A stretch of 64,000 bases of DNA from contig OY992538.1 of NCBI GenBank assembly GCA_963921195.1, positions 58,022,852 to 58,086,851 on the forward strand, read 5' to 3'. The notes below the pieces were generated by a model. That model saw only the letters and a program-made list of their open reading frames with translations, searched no databases and had not been told where the DNA came from. The stretch comes from Pegoplata infirma. Taxonomy: Eukaryota > Arthropoda > Insecta > Diptera > Anthomyiidae. The translations under genes and the position numbers were made by a program. This document shows positions 12,219 through 22,600 of the stretch, piece by piece (within the stretch, counting starts at the first letter, position 1; each line of letters opens with the position of its first letter).

Positions 12219-12344
12219 GGAAAATTTCAGAACGGGTTCTGAAAATTTTCCAAAAAAAAATTTTAATCGATAGCCCATACAAAACTATATAAGAATGTAA
12301 ATTTTTGAGATTGTGGTGCATTCCGTTTTAATGTGATAAATATT

Positions 12345-12863
12345 TAGAGTCCGACCGAAACCAGTTTTCGAGGCCGAACCGAACCGAATATTCGGCCAAA
12401 AATGTAATATTCGGCCGAAACCGAACCGAAACCGAAACTTAAAAAAAACTACCGCCTGGCATGAATAAAATTATTAAAAAGTTGTTAAAGATTAATATAC
12501 ATCATATAATACTTTTAAACCATAGTAATTGTTGTATTTTTTAAAAAAAAATATGTTTTTTTTTTAAAACTTACAAAAAAATTGTATATTTCATTTGCAG
12601 ATTAGGAGAAAATAATTTTTGAACTGAAACAGTTTTACACTTATTGCATAAACTTGTAACATTTTCTTCAGTTGAACTGAAACAAGTGTATTGAAATACG
12701 AAATCAAAAAATTCACCGACTTTTTTACATATTTTTTCAAAATACCAAAAAGTTTCGGTTTCGGCTAATATTCGGCCAAAATTTTGCCGAATACCGAATA
12801 GAGGCCGAAACCCCATTATTCGGCCGAAACCGAGACCGAAACCGAATATTCGGTCGGACTCTA
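12345..12863. mobile_element. hAT-like MITE with TAGAGTCCGACCGAA termini
   Basis: Inverted termini TAGAGTCCGACCGAA and TTCGGTCGGACTCTA are flanked by an exact 8-bp duplication, TAAATATT (12337-12344 and 12864-12871). Just inside each end the motif CCGAAACCGAA is repeated many times. A second copy is at 58266-58794. The 8-bp duplication is the hallmark of hAT transposition. The minus-strand frame at 12571-12816 spans the element interior and recurs in the other copy at 58502-58747, so it is element sequence, not a host gene. Confidence 0.85.
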
Positions 12864-13893
12864 TAAATATTTAATCAAGGCAACTCGCCACAAATTTTAC
12901 CATTTTTCCAATATTTGACCACGCCTAGCCCACTTTTGTATGGGGAAACACCTGTTTAAATTTCAACATGCCAATGTGAATATTAGGGTGGTGCGTATTC
13001 CAATGAAGTGCTCAGATCGACTATTAATAGTGCGGAAAAGTTAGTTTAGGTAAATACAAGCATTTTAAAACCAAAATGATCAAAATCGGTCAATGTCTTC
13101 TGTTCGCGCATCGCGGGTCAAAATTGGGGTTTTTGAAAAAAAATGGACATAATTTAAAAAAAAATAAAAAAATTTAAAAAAAAAATATTAAAAAGATAAA
13201 ATTTTTTTTTTTTATAGCATTAATTCGTAAATATTCAGATAATTTATTTTTTTATTTTTTTCGGATATCGATAACCCACCCAAACGTGAGTCCAAAAAAA
13301 ACGCACATTTTTAGCATGGAGCTCAAAACAACTTTTTCACAATTTTAAAAATTTAATGAAACAAAATTTCAAAATATATTAGTTTATCCATTTGATTTCA
13401 TTGAATACATCCCAGGGACTGTACAAAAACTTGGTCAAATTCCTTCATCCAGTTAGTCTGTGGAGCAATTCGAATTTACCGGATTTCGAGAAAATGTGAT
13501 TTTATTAAATTTTTTGTCTAATTTATAGCTGTCTGTAGGCAACATTTTACTCAAAATTAACCAACAGTCATTTTTAAATGGTTCTTTTGGACCATAATTA
13601 CTCTGATAAAAAATAATAGGCTTTTTGGACAACGTTAACCCTTGCCGACACGCGGTTAAAAGTATTCCCCAATGAAATTTCAGAGAAAAGTTTTTAAATT
13701 TTTGAAAATTCCTCACTCTAAAATTGTGTATGTCTTTAAATAATGAGCAATGAAAAAAAATATTTTTTCAGAAGTAAAAAAAAAGTCCAATTTGACTATG
13801 AGAAAAAAAACAGCTGTTTGGAATTTTTTGGGCCCTGGTTCAACAAGGGTTAAAGATCTCTTTCAAGAAAACTTTGCATAAATGTATAATTGT

Positions 13894-14290
13894 TAGTGTC
13901 CGACCGAACGCACTTTTTCAGACCGAACTTCGGTAAATTTTGCAAAGTTCGGCCGAACCCGAACTTTTTTTTATTTAAAAAAAAAGTTGTTTTTGCAAAT
14001 AATTATGAAAAAAAACAACTAAAAGATGTGTTTTTTTTATTAGTTGTATACTTAAAAAAGTGGAAAAAAAATATATTTCTTTTTAATAATAAAATATATT
14101 TCTTTTTAATAATAGGTGTAAAGTAGTTGCACTGGTAATATGGCTTAATTTAAAGACGATAAAATGCAATACATACAAAAGTTCGGTGTTCGGTAAAGTT
14201 CGGCAAAAATTTGACCGAACACCGAACAGTGGCCGAACGTCACTTTTTGCCGAACTCCGTAACCGAACCCGAACGTTCGGTCGGACACTA
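13894..14290. mobile_element. hAT-like MITE, TAGTGTCCGACCGAACG termini
   Basis: Inverted termini TAGTGTCCGACCGAACG and CGTTCGGTCGGACACTA with exact 8-bp ATAATTGT duplications (13886-13893 and 14291-14298). Subterminal CCGAACTTCGG-type motifs are repeated. It sits near the dyad centre of the larger element 12984-16391. It is related in its tips to the TAGAGTCCGACCGAA family, but its interior differs. Confidence 0.85.
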
Positions 14291-14831
14291 ATAATTGTTC
14301 ATTATTGGTACACATACACAATTTTAGAGCGAGGATTTTTAAAAAATTTAAGAACTTTTCTCTGAAATTTCATTGGGGAATACTTTTAACCGCGTGCCGG
14401 CAAGGGTTAACGGTGTCCAAAAAGCCTATTATTTTATATCAGAGTAATTTTGGTCCAAAACAACTATTTGAAAATGTCTGTTGGTTAATTTTGAGTAAAA
14501 TGTTGCCTATAGCTATAAATTAGACAACAATTTTGATAAAAACACATTTTCTTGAAATCCGGTAAATTCAAATTGCTTCACAGACTAACTGGATGAAGGA
14601 ATTTAACCAAGATTTTTTTGTACAGTCTCTTGGATGTATTCAATGAAATTAAATGAATAAACTAAAATATTTTGAAATTTTGTTTCATTAAATTTTTAAA
14701 ATTGTAAAACAGTAGTTTTGAGCTCCATGCTAAAAATGTGCGTTTTTTTTTTTGGACTCACGTTTGGTGGGTTATTGATATCCGAAAAAAATAAAAAAAA
14801 AATTATTTGAATATTTACGAATTAATGCTAT

Positions 14832-16169
14832 GAGCTAAAACACCTCAATTCAACCGAGGAGTTGACCGCACCCCCTCCAAATTTAATGAAATTTAGTACT
14901 GGGGTTTACTTTTACAAAAAAGAGATTTTTCCAATTTTTCAGGCTTCTGGTCATTCCAGTATTCGAGATATGCGGTGTTGAAAATTAACAAAATCGTATA
15001 TATTTGGCAAAAGTGTTCTGAGATAAATAAAGATAACTCGAAAAGTAATAACAATACAGGTCTCAGTCAGGTTGCAAATAATAGGTAATGAGACAGCCTT
15101 TAAAATGGCATTCCTCAGGATTTTTTTTGAAAAAGGTCAAAGGTCATTGGTTTTAACCTTAATTTTTGGAGAGCTATATCTCAAAAAACGATATTTTTAA
15201 AATTTTGGAAAAAATATATGTTGTTAGGAATCTCTCATACTACTTAAGTTTAAATTTTCAGGCTGGAGACTTCATTGGAACTTTTTATATTAATAGAAAC
15301 ATTGTGACAGGAAAGAAAAATCGGTGTAATTTCCCTTACAAAAAAACTTTTTTTTTGTCTGTGAAATTCTGGTACCAGAATTCATTTTTCTGAATGTTCT
15401 TGACGTGCTGAGTCCAAATATGACCTTTGAACTGGCCTATCGCTATTACTTTTCAAGATATATGCACCTAAATGTTCAAAAAACACAGCAATAGCATTTT
15501 AGCAATTTTCACACATTAATGTGCAGATATCTCGAAAACTAATTGCGATAGGCCAGTTCAAAGGTCATATTTGGACTCAGCACGTCAAAAACATTCAGAA
15601 AAGTGAAATTTGGTACCAGAATCTCAAAGACCAAATAAATTGTTTTTTTCTGTAAGGGGAAAAACACCGCTTTTTCTTCCCTGTCATTATGTTTCTATTA
15701 ATATTAAAAGTTCCAATGAAGTCTCCATCCTGAAAATTTAAACTTAAGTAGTATAGGTGATCCTTAATAACATATATTTTTTCCAAAATTTTCAAAATAT
15801 CGTTTTTTGAGATATAGCTCTCCAAAAATTAAGGTTAAAACCAATGACCTTTGACCTTTTTCAAAAAAAATCTTTGGGAACGCCATTTTAAAGGCTGTCT
15901 CATTACCTATTATGTGCAACCTGACTGAGGCCTGTATTGTTATTACTTTTCGAGTTATCTTTATTTATCTCAGAACACTTTTGTCAAATATATACGATTT
16001 TGCCAATTTTCAAGACCCCATGTCTCGCGAAGAAAAACTACCAGAAGTCCAAAATTTTGGCACTATGATTTTTTTGTAAGGGACCAACTATATTCCAAGT
16101 TTCATCAAATTCGAAAGAGGTAAGGTCAAAAATGCTACTTTTTTCGGTTGAATTGAGGTGTTTTAACTC
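14832..16169. mobile_element. Fold-back element with GAGCTAAAACACC termini, second copy
   Basis: Same family as 3465-6836, here 1.34 kb and without the nested 2.2-kb element. Termini GAGCTAAAACACCTCAATTC and GAATTGAGGTGTTTTAACTC are flanked by CTAT (14828-14831, 16170-16173). The two arms meet around 15500 and carry inverted open frames of similar sequence (15166-15393 plus, 15595-15825 minus). That mirrored frame pair is a product of the inverted repeat, not evidence for a gene. Confidence 0.75.
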
Positions 16170-16399
16170 CTATACAAAAAAAAAAAAAATTTTTTAAATA
16201 ACTTTTTTTTTAATTTTTTTTTAAATTATGCCCATTTTTTAAAAAAACCCAATTTTGACCCGCGATGCGCGAACAGAAGAATGGACCGATTTTGATCATT
16301 TTGGTTTTAAAATGCTTGTATTTACTTAAACTAACTTTTCCGCACTATTAATAGTTGATCAGATCACTTCATTGGAATACGCACCACCCTAGTGAATAT

Positions 16400-17984
16400 G
16401 CTAATAAATAAAACAAACATAACTTTTTTTTTTACAAAAATGTTAAAATTTTTATTTTTTAAACTATATTTTTTGTTTGCTCAAAATTTATTTTTTATGA
16501 CTTATGTTATAAATTAATTTTAAGAATTAATATTAACATTTATTTATAGCATAAAAATAAAACTTACAATTTTAATAATTATAAAAAATCTATAACTAAA
16601 AAAATGAACAAGAAAATACTCTGAAATATTTTCTTAACGATTTATTATTTTTAAATTACTATAAGTTATAGATAATTAGATAATTTTAGAGATATTTCAT
16701 ATATTTTTATAAAAGTACATTTTCTTAAATATTAAAAGTATATAAAGAATTTCATATGCATATAATAAGAAAAAAGGCAAACTTTACAAGCAAATTAGAA
16801 AGAAAAAAAAAAAACTAAAGACTAAAAGCTAAAAGCTACTATTAACAGTAAAAAAAAAACTAAAATTCTAATTATAAATTTATAACTGCTCAATATATCA
16901 TGTATTTTTTTTTAATTTTAATGATTTCTTATTGTTTCTAAACATAATCATATTAGTTGACTTTTTACAAGTTGTGAATTACATACTTTTTTTTATCAAA
17001 ATAAAAAAAAAATCATAATTCAAAAAAAAAAAAAAATGTAAAACATATTTGTAAAATATATAAACTAAATGATACTCGACTAACTTAAAAACCTTTATTA
17101 ATTAAACAAGGAATCATGTATTAAAATATTTATATTTTTATTTTGTTTTATATATAGATTATAATTATTTTTTTATTTAAAAAGATCGACTGTACAACAA
17201 TATTTTAAATATTTATATTAAAAAAAATATACTAAATTTTTTTTTGTAGAATCATTTAAGTTGAAATTGCACCACCTGCAGTTGTTATTTAAAACAAAAC
17301 TATGCATTGAAATTTCAAAACTACAATAAAAATAAGCTACAAATGCCTTTGCTGCTTGAAAAATACACTTCAAAACTGGACGTTGTCTTTTGCGAAAACT
17401 TTTTCTTGCTTTTAAAATTTTTGTTTAAAAACCCCTACAAAAGACAAGAAGGTTTATAAAAATAGCACTACATTGGGTTTTCATCAATGGATTGGAGATA
17501 GAAAACATTTATAAAAATTTTCAAATTTAATTTAAATTGTTGATAATAAATTTTAAAATTTCAATAGCTGCTGAGTTTTTAAACAACACCTAAATAATAT
17601 GGCGGATTAATTTAATTTGTTCTATTACGCTTAGATTCGTCGTCGAAACAGTTGCCTTTTTGGGTCAAAATAATTGCAAACAAATATTGGACCTGTGGGG
17701 CAATGACTTTGGATTCCTTTTAAGACTTGAAAATCAGAAAGTTTCGAACAAAGTACTTCTAAGTTCTTAATTTAAGAATTTATTAAGATTCGCCCCCTCG
17801 CGAAATGGTTTTAATTTATTTATTATGCTTTTGAGTTAAGTGATAAGTCCAATTTTTATCAGTCACGCGATAAGACATTTTATTGATATGTCCCGTTTTC
17901 ACCATTCATTCATGATTTCGGATCGGGAGACACACTTATCCTGCAGCATAATTAACACAAGTAAGGCGATTTCTGAAAAGGCGA
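16400..17984. other. Very AT-rich intergenic stretch
   Basis: Long A and T runs with no supported reading frame, terminal repeat or RNA gene. The part nearest Sin3A may hold distal 3'UTR: TTTATT, which is AATAAA on the minus strand, occurs at about 17092 and 17816. No site can be preferred. Around 17840-17960 there is a repeat piece (TCACGCGATAAGACATTTT to CACTTATCCTGCAG) with relatives near 51500-51570 and 59000-59090. Confidence 0.5.
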
Positions 17985-18480
17985 ACAAGTAAAAAAGTTA
18001 AAATGTATGGAATCCCTCCACAATGTAAATAAGATTATTTGGTAAAAAAAAATGTTCAAGGCAAAATTGGCAAAAAAAAATAAAAAAATTTAGTAAAAAA
18101 AATATTCCGCAAAATAAAATTTTTGGGGCAAAATTGGAAAAAAAATGGGGTTCAAAAATGTCTATTCTTGTTAAAATACTTTTCGGTATCCAATTCTGTT
18201 CACACATGTCAACTAGCAGCCGAATTAAAGCATTTAGTATTTTTAGGTTATGTGGAATATACCAACATTTTCGAGGTGTTCTTTTAACCGCTGAACCGAT
18301 ATCGCTCAAATGCAATACTAAACTTCTCGAAGCAACAACAAATAAATATGTTTAATTACAGTCATATAGATCACTGTTCAATAATATTTATACTTTATGG
18401 GTTAACAGACCGATGTTTCGATGAGTTACAAACGAAATGACAAATTTATATATACCCTCTATTACTAAATGAATTTTTTT
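17985..18480 (-). mobile_element. INE-1-like copy, minus orientation
   Basis: Reads from GAACAAGTAAAAAAGTTAAA with a CCCTCCACAATG block at the left to GATGTTTCGATGAGTTACAAAC and ATATACCCTCT at the right, the mirror of 24838-25440. The tip hairpin is degraded. Frames at 17998-18315 and 18134-18355 are within it. Confidence 0.65.
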
Positions 18481-18990
18481 TTGTAAATTCCACGATTACC
18501 AAAAAACCCTTTTCATTAAATAATATTTTCAGAAAAAAAAATCAATTTGTTAAAAAAATTTCAGATTTTCAAGTAAAAAAAAATGAACACGATTTGTTAA
18601 AAAATTTCAGATTTTCAAGTCAAAAAAATTAACCCAAAGAAATTGCTTCACAGATGATGTTTTTTGTTTTTAATATTGACCTAAAAAGGCAAATTTTACG
18701 AACCCGTTTCTAAGCGAAATCGAAAAAATCTTGATCCACCCTATTAAACAAGGGTATTTTAATTTCAAATAAAATGTCATTTGCAAATTTGTTTAAAGAA
18801 AAACAAAATTTAAAAACCAACTCAAAACAAACGAAAATTTTAATAATTTAAATATTCAAAAAAAAAAAAAGGAAACTATTAAAACAAAATTATTTATATT
18901 AAAAAGTTAACGCATAAAAGAAATGCAAGGTTATTTTTTTCAAAATATTTTGGAAGATTTTTCTCAAGTTTTGTTTTTTCTTAATTTCAA
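18481..18990 (-). other. Sin3A: Probable Sin3A 3'UTR, proximal part
   Basis: AT-rich sequence directly downstream of the Sin3A stop codon on the minus strand, with no frame and no transposon termini. It contains a local direct repeat (AAAAATTTCAGATTTTCAAG) at about 18550 and 18600. Its 3' limit is not visible. Confidence 0.45.
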
Positions 18991-19629
18991 TTAACTTTCC
19001 ATAGGTCTAACTTGTGCCGGTTGTTCTTGTACGACTACCGATGATTGCGTTAAACCAGCCACCACACTATTACAATGTGGTGTTGGTGCTAAATTTGTTA
19101 CAGTCGTTGTACCATCCGCATTTAAAGTTGTTACACTCGCTAAAGTATTTAAATTAACCCCGGTTGTTGTTATATTAGCGGCGGATGCTGTGGTAGCAGC
19201 ACAGGCGTTAGAAGCGGTTACGCTAGAGACGACATTGGTTGCTGCTGATGAAATTATTGTTGTATTAGTTGCCGTATTATAGTTGGATGATGATGATGAT
19301 GATAAGGTATTAATACTATTAATATTTATATTATTACCACTTAATACCTTATAACGTTGATAAGGATGATAGGGTGTTTTCTTTAAATCATTTTGTACAA
19401 TAACTTTTGTTTTCGGTAATGACCAATTATTTGCTGTTGGAGTTGATGCAGAAGATGATAAAGTGGATGATGCTGATGACGACGACGTTGTATTTGCATT
19501 GCTATTGTTGTGCCCCAGTAACCAATCATTACATTGTTGCTGTTGTTCGGCAGAGACATGGGTTGTTAACCAACGTTGTGCAAATTGTTGGAAACGTTTA
19601 AATTTACATTGTGTTATACGCAAATGACA
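18991..19629 (-). CDS. Sin3A: Sin3A exon 11 (last coding exon)
   Basis: Begins after TTTTTCAG with [13 protein letters not shown] and ends at TAA (18991-18993): 212 codons plus stop. The first ~70 residues ([14 protein letters not shown], then NDWLLG) continue the Sin3a_C domain. The rest is Ser/Thr/Asn/Ala low-complexity sequence, probably a disordered tail. Drosophila Sin3A has isoforms differing at the C terminus, so this exon may be isoform-specific. Confidence 0.88.
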   Translation of the reverse strand, partial: CHLRITQCKFKRFQQFAQRWLTTHVSAEQQQQCNDWLLGHNNSNANTTSSSSASSTLSSSASTPTANNWSLPKTKVIVQNDLKKTPYHPYQRYKVLSGNNININSINTLSSSSSSNYNTATNTTIISSAATNVVSSVTASNACAATTASAANITTTGVNLNTLASVTTLNADGTTTVTNLAPTPHCNSVVAGLTQSSVVVQEQPAQVRPMES

Positions 19630-22600
19630 CTGAAAAATAGTAAGAAAAAAAATGATAAATATTATTTTAAAGTAGGGCAACATAAAATTAGCAAAAAGCA
19701 TTACACCATTTACAGATGTAATTCGAAAAAGATCAATTGTAATTCGAAGATTCTATTTGTAATTCGAAGATTCCATTTGTAATTCGAAGATTCCATTTGT
19801 AATTCGAATACTCCAATTGTAATTCGAAGATTCCATTTGTAATTCGAAGATTCCAATTGTAATTCGAAAAAGATCAATTGTAATTCGAAAAAGATCAATT
19901 GTAATTCGAAAAAGATCAATTGTAATTCGGAAAAGATCAATTGTAATTCGTAAAAGATCAATTGTAATTCGTAAAAGATCAATTGTAATTCGAAGATTCC
20001 AATTGTAATTCAAAAAATATCAACTGTATTTCCATTGATATTTTTCGAATTACAATTGGAATCTTCGAATTACAATTGATCTTTTACGAATTACAATTGA
20101 TCTTTTACGAATTACAATTGATCTTTTACGAATTACAATTGATCTTTTTCGAATTACAATTGATCTTTTTCGAATTACAATTGATCTTTTTCGAATTACA
20201 ATTGGAATCTTCGAATTACAAATGGAATCTTCGAATTACAATTGGAGTATTCGAATTACAAATGGAATCTTTGAATTACAAATGGAATCTTCGAATTACA
20301 AATGGAATCTTCGAATTACAAATAGAATCTTCGAATTACAATTGATCTTTTTCGAATTACATCTGTAAATGGTGTAGAAATATTTTTTGTTTGATCGCCG
20401 GGCATGTGTTAATGTTATCCGATTGACCTAAAAATCCCTGCAGGAAAAAAGGTGTGTCGATCCGAACCACCTATCCTCAGACTACACCATTTACAGATGT
20501 AATTCGAAAAAGATCAATTGTAATTCGAAGATTCTATTTGTAATTCGAAGATTCCATTTGTAATTCGAAGATTCCATTTGTAATTCGAAGATTCCATTTG
20601 TAACTCGAATACTCCAATTGTAATTCGAAGATTCCATTTGTAATTCGAAGATTCCAATTGTACTGTATTTCCATTGATATTTTTCGAATTACAATTGGAA
20701 TCTTCGAATTACAATTGATCTTTTACGAATTACAATTGATCTTTTACGAATTACAATTGATCTTTTTCGAATTACAATTGATATTTTTCGAAATACAATT
20801 GATCTTATTCGAATTACAATTGATCTTTTTCGAATTACAATTGGAATCTTCGAATTACAAATGGAATCTTCGAATTACAATTGGAGTATTCGAATTACAA
20901 ATGGAATCTTCGAATTACAAATGGAATCTTCGAATTACAAATGGAATCTTCGAATTACAAATGCAATCTTCGAATTACAAATAGAATCTTCGAATTACAA
21001 TTGATCTTTTTCGAATAACATCTGTAAATGGTGTAGTAAAAGCAGGACGTGTCACCAAAATGCTTATCACGGACAGATGAAAATTGGAGTTATCACTGAA
21101 CTGTTTTAAAAATACTTGTCCTGTGACCGAAAACAAAAGCCTTTGTCTAAAGTTTTCCAAGTCATGACTTTTTCTGCGAGATTTTAGAAAAAAAAAAAAA
21201 CTTGACAATTTTGAAAAGTTACATTTTTTTTGTAAATTTTTCAAGTATTGATCACAATTTTTAGAAAAAAAAAATAAAATTGGAAAAATTTTGGAAGTTC
21301 CAAAAAATTTTTTTTGCTTGATTTACGTGAAAAAATTGGAAAGTTCCAAAAAAATTTTGACTATTTTTTTTGAAGGATTTTTGAGTTAACAGATGCATTC
21401 AAAATCCTTTATTAAGAAAAAAAAAGTTAAAAATGGTCTATGACCAGATGAAAAAAAAACTGTGATGTGTCCTGCGACATATAAAAATTGAAATCACAAC
21501 GGACCTTAGAGATGGGTGCTTGAGTGGATTTTGACTCACACTCAAGCAAACAGTAATCGAATCACTCTGGCACATTTTTTTTACTCACACTCACTATCCA
21601 TGTGAGTAAAAAAAAATTGATCACGCGTGACTCACGCCAGATTCAATCAAGCTCACGCGTAAGTACTTGCCCCTAGAAGTTTGGTATTGCATTTCAGCAA
21701 TATTGGTGCAGCAGTTCAAAAGTTATGAACGAAAATGTAAGGACACCTCGAATCATTTGTGTATTCAACAAAACCTAAAAATACAAAATGCTTTAATTCG
21801 ACTGCTGGTTGACACTATCGTCGATTTTTGGAACCTTGTTGCTCCTAAACTAATCAAAATATTTCCAATTTTTTTAATGTTTCTGGATTAGACAACAAAT
21901 TTTAATAATTTAATAAAGAACAACTCTCAAATTTCCCTTCAAAACGATATGTATTTTGATGTCGTTTATGCATCGTCTATCGTTTTCGTTTGACGTGATT
22001 AGCCCCCTGTTTTTACCAAATTTTTTTCGAGTAATTTTTCTTCTCTAAAGTATTTTTTTTTTTTAAAGTTTTTTTTTTTTTTTTTAAATTATCGTTTTTA
22101 CATTGTGGAGGGCATCAATAAATTCGGCAAGGTCAAATTTTACTTCTTTACTTATCAAAATTGATTACATACCATTTTAGCTTTTCTCACTGAATCCAAC
22201 TTGAAAAATTTGAGATTCTTATTGATAACAAACACTTGACGACCCGATGAATTCAATTTAATTTCATCTCGATCATTTATAAAATATTTTTCACCTCCAG
22301 GGCACACTAAAGCCGTACTACCCAAACGTTCGGGCGGGCGTTTACTCCAAAAACTGTTTAAATCTGAAGAATTTATAGGTGCAGCATTATTTTCAGATGA
22401 AGAATTACCACCACTAGTAGCTGAATCTGTTGATGAGGAACCGCCACCACCTCCAGTTAAAAGAGATTTACGTTCTTGCATCAAACGTAATTGTTCAGCT
22501 CTTAGACAAGCCGAACGTTTATTACGTGTTAAGAAACGAGGTTTGCGGGGCAAATGACAGTCCTAAATAGAGAATAGAGAAAGAAAATAATAAATTAGTA

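Larger units (their letters stand above)
7072..12320. mobile_element. Giant fold-back body bounded by 34-bp inverted repeats
   Basis: The left end (7072-7105) begins TGCACCACAATCTCAAAAAT. The right end (12287-12320) is its perfect complement, finishing GAGATTGTGGTGCA. Between them lie about six ~500-bp units, each with inverted halves, plus three later insertions (7671-9278, 9628-9728, 11785-12218). No target duplication is obvious. All open frames inside, for example 9766-10029 on the minus strand, are frames across the repeated unit and not genes. Confidence 0.6.
12984..16391. mobile_element. 3.4-kb hAT-like fold-back element, TAGGGTGGTGCG termini
   Basis: Ends TAGGGTGGTGCGTATTCCAA and TTGGAATACGCACCACCCTA sit between exact 8-bp GTGAATAT repeats (12976-12983 and 16392-16399). 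The arms remain complementary for hundreds of bases: 13260-13735 pairs with 14318-14800, including ACCGCGTGCCGGCAAGGGTT against AACCCTTGCCGACACGCGGT. Two later insertions lie inside, at 13894-14290 near the centre and at 14832-16169 in the right arm. No transposase frame is present; frames at 13453-13716 and 14305-14523 are the two arms read in opposite directions. Confidence 0.85.

Noticed and set aside
12571..12816. Small protein repeated at 58502-58747
   Set aside because: Both copies lie within the TAGAGTCCGACCGAA MITE; conservation reflects element copying.
15166..15825. Pair of similar ~75-residue proteins on opposite strands
   Set aside because: They are the two arms of the fold-back element 14832-16169 read on opposite strands, not duplicated genes.
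19710..20984. Open frames on both strands encoding repeated FELQ/IFELQ peptides
   Set aside because: They arise because the 20-21-bp minisatellite unit lacks stops in some frames; mirrored frames occur on both strands and there is no start context or family match.
19704..21033. Regular short repeats resembling a CRISPR array
   Set aside because: Units are contiguous without unique spacers, lie in inverted arms, and the genome is eukaryotic.
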